35,058 bases of DNA from Acidithiobacillus sp. (GTDB lineage: Bacteria; Pseudomonadota; Gammaproteobacteria; Acidithiobacillales; Acidithiobacillaceae), in contig DAHXMJ010000057.1 of assembly GCA_027365525.1 (NCBI GenBank), positions 73,730 to 108,787 on the forward strand. The letters run 5' to 3'. Position 1 is the stretch's first letter. The number at the start of each line of letters is the position of its first letter. Made by a program: the position numbers and the translations under genes. A model generated the notes under the pieces. The model ran no database searches. It was not told the DNA's origin and saw only the letters and a program-made list of their open reading frames with translations. Shown here in pieces: positions 33,770 to 35,058 of the stretch.

Positions 33770-34272
33770 CAGGAATGCTGCCGTACCTGCGGGACGGAAA
33801 AAATCCGGTTGAGAATGCTGTTCGCCCCGTCCTTCAGGATTTGCCGCTGGTTTTCCATCTGCTGTACGGTGGTCGCAAGGGGGTTGGCGCTGTTATACGT
33901 GAAGCTCTGCTCGACAAATAGGGGCTGGGGTGGCAGCATGAGGGTTCTGCCACGGGTGACACTGACTACGGCGCGGAGAGTGTTGAGAAACTCCAGGGCT
34001 GCACCGGAAGTGGGACTGATACTGATGATGCGCTGGCTGATGCCGGCGCTGTTGACATGGATGACTGGACCGGTAGAACTGGGGGTATTGCCATCCCGCT
34101 CCAGCTCCCGGCGCACGGCTTCAGCCAGGCTTGCTCCCTGCGGTCCGCTCCCTTCAACCGTTGCCCCCTGCAGTGGGGCAGGGACTGTCGCTCCGCCCTC
34201 AAGATGGAAACCGCAGCCCGAAAGCGACAGGCCCAGTAGGAAGATAGCGCAGTGACGGAATAGGCTGGACAT
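33769..34272 (-). CDS. lptE: LPS-assembly lipoprotein LptE
   Basis: LptE is the outer-membrane lipoprotein plug of LptD that places lipopolysaccharide in the outer leaflet. The 167-aa protein has a lipoprotein signal peptide with the box LSGC (lipidated Cys20), followed directly by GFHLEGG, the common LptE opening (GFxLRG). It overlaps leuS upstream and holA downstream by single bases, which is the conserved context leuS-lptE-holA. Confidence 0.93.
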   Translation of the reverse strand: MSSLFRHCAIFLLGLSLSGCGFHLEGGATVPAPLQGATVEGSGPQGASLAEAVRRELERDGNTPSSTGPVIHVNSAGISQRIISISPTSGAALEFLNTLRAVVSVTRGRTLMLPPQPLFVEQSFTYNSANPLATTVQQMENQRQILKDGANSILNRIFSVPQVRQHS

Positions 34273-34931
34273 CAGCTGCCAGCAACTACATTGACGAGGC
34301 GGCCAGGCACAACTATGACCCTGTGAATGGTCCTGCCCACCAGATGCTTTGCCATCTGCGGATGGTCCAGCACCATGCGTTCCAGGTCTTCCGGTTGTGA
34401 GTCTGCCGGGAAATCGAGGCGTTCGCGCAGTTTTCCGTTGACTTGGATCACCAAATTTACCGTATCGCTGTACAGGGCTGCAGGATCGGCTGCAGGCCAG
34501 GGCGTGAACGCCAGTGTTTCCCTCTCGCCCAGCCGCTCCCAGCAGGCTTCCGCCAAATGTGGAGCAAAGGGGGAAAGGAGTAGCACCAGAGCGCGCAGCC
34601 CCTCGCCCAGCACCGCATGGATATCTGCCGCAGTCTGGTCAGCAGTTCCGACCCGGGATAGGGTATTGCTCAGTTCCATGCAGCTTGCGATCGCCACGTT
34701 AAAGTGGTGCCGCTCTTCCATGTTCTGGTTTACCCGCTCAATTGACTGGTGGATTGAGCGCCAGAGTTCCCGTGCCTCCACCGACATTTCTGTAGTTAGG
34801 GGAGGAACGGGTCCTGGATATTCATGGACCATCTTCCAGACCCGCTGGAGAAAACGGTGGGCACCCTCCACGGCTTTTTCGGACCATTCCAGGGACTGTT
34901 CAGGAGGAGCGGCAAAGAGAATGAAGATGCG
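34272..34931 (-). CDS. leuS: Leucyl-tRNA synthetase, 3' part cut by an inverted repeat
   Basis: About 219 C-terminal residues of LeuS are visible: RIFILFAAPPEQSLEWSEKA, VEGAHRFLQRVW, the anticodon-binding helices, ALVLLLSPFAPHLAEACWER and the C-terminal VNLVIQVNGKLRERLDFPAD. The stop overlaps the lptE start (TGATG). Coding sense ends at 34931, where Arg of the family block (usually ADTxRxFxLFAAPP) is the last good codon. From 34932 on the sequence is an inverted copy of an inner leuS part, so the apparent reading frame continuing to 35051 is false. The true 5' part of the gene is not in the window. Confidence 0.95.
   Translation of the reverse strand, partial: RIFILFAAPPEQSLEWSEKAVEGAHRFLQRVWKMVHEYPGPVPPLTTEMSVEARELWRSIHQSIERVNQNMEERHHFNVAIASCMELSNTLSRVGTADQTAADIHAVLGEGLRALVLLLSPFAPHLAEACWERLGERETLAFTPWPAADPAALYSDTVNLVIQVNGKLRERLDFPADSQPEDLERMVLDHPQMAKHLVGRTIHRVIVVPGRLVNVVAGS
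34552..34678 (+). repeat. Inverted repeat arm A (inside leuS)
   Basis: This 127-bp segment of leuS is matched without mismatch by the reverse complement of 34932-35058. The arm is normal leuS coding sequence (minus strand, region GLRALVLLLSPFAPHLAE), so it is the original copy. Confidence 0.95.
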
Positions 34932-35058
34932 TGGAACTGAGCAATACCCTATCCCGGGTCGGAACTGCTGACCAGACTGCGGCAGATATCCATGCGGTGC
35001 TGGGCGAGGGGCTGCGCGCTCTGGTGCTACTCCTTTCCCCCTTTGCTCCACATTTGGC
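34932..35058 (-). repeat. Inverted repeat arm B (fold-back at the window end)
   Basis: The last 127 bases are the exact reverse complement of 34552-34678, separated from it by 253 bp. The copy reaches the final base of the window and replaces the expected leuS sequence, which points to a fold-back chimera at a contig end more than to a genomic rearrangement. Confidence 0.95.

Noticed and set aside
34932-35051. N-terminal extension of the leuS reading frame (starting MEQRGKGVAPERA)
   Set aside because: It is the antisense translation of leuS itself, caused by the inverted copy at the window end.

Overview
The window looks like a chromosomal segment of an acidophilic proteobacterium, most likely Acidithiobacillus or a close relative. 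This rests on the mix of gamma/beta-type genes (a GlrK-QseG-GlrR-type locus, DUF3579, DUF1841, YggX, LptE), on HPr/EI with no sugar permease beside them, on an Asr-like basic exported peptide, and on a moderately high GC content. The genus is an inference. No rRNA, tRNA or CRISPR array was seen.

Left part (1-13.7 kb). A glgA 5' part leaves the window on the minus strand. Next comes a lone Kdo-transferase-like C-terminal half (plus). A minus-strand series follows: DUF3579 and a small membrane protein, galU, DUF502, the kinase / lipoprotein / sigma-54 activator locus (glrK-qseG-glrR type), recN and nadK. ptsH-ptsI and mutY run on the plus strand.

Middle part (14.8-18.6 kb) is the accessory zone. 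A decayed IS3-family element with at least three frame breaks separates mutY from yggX, genes that are neighbours in E. coli. Downstream of yggX are a T7-G11 homopolymer tract, an inverted repeat, a good sigma-54-type promoter, a gene for a 67-aa exported His/Lys-rich peptide and its terminator. A group II intron of about 1.1 kb, whose reverse transcriptase has lost its N-terminal half, begins 8 nt after that terminator stem.

Right part (18.6-35 kb). A 565-aa protein of unknown function carries four copies of a W-x11-QG repeat. A plus-strand operon holds DUF1841, pepF, fumC and a divergent DAHP synthase-like gene. metG (minus) lies convergent to that operon across a strong stem-loop, and pepP (plus) diverges from metG. 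A 3D-domain exported protein (minus) overlaps the end of pepP. A minus-strand operon leuS-lptE-holA-proA-birA-coaX closes the window.

The last 127 bases are a perfect inverted copy of 34552-34678. They cut leuS off and create a false open reading frame, most likely a fold-back at a contig end. The most interesting biological candidates are the sigma-54-type promoter in front of the basic exported peptide, with a sigma-54 activator in the same window; the miniaturised intron behind a terminator; the W-x11-QG repeat protein; and the lone Kdo-transferase-like half protein.
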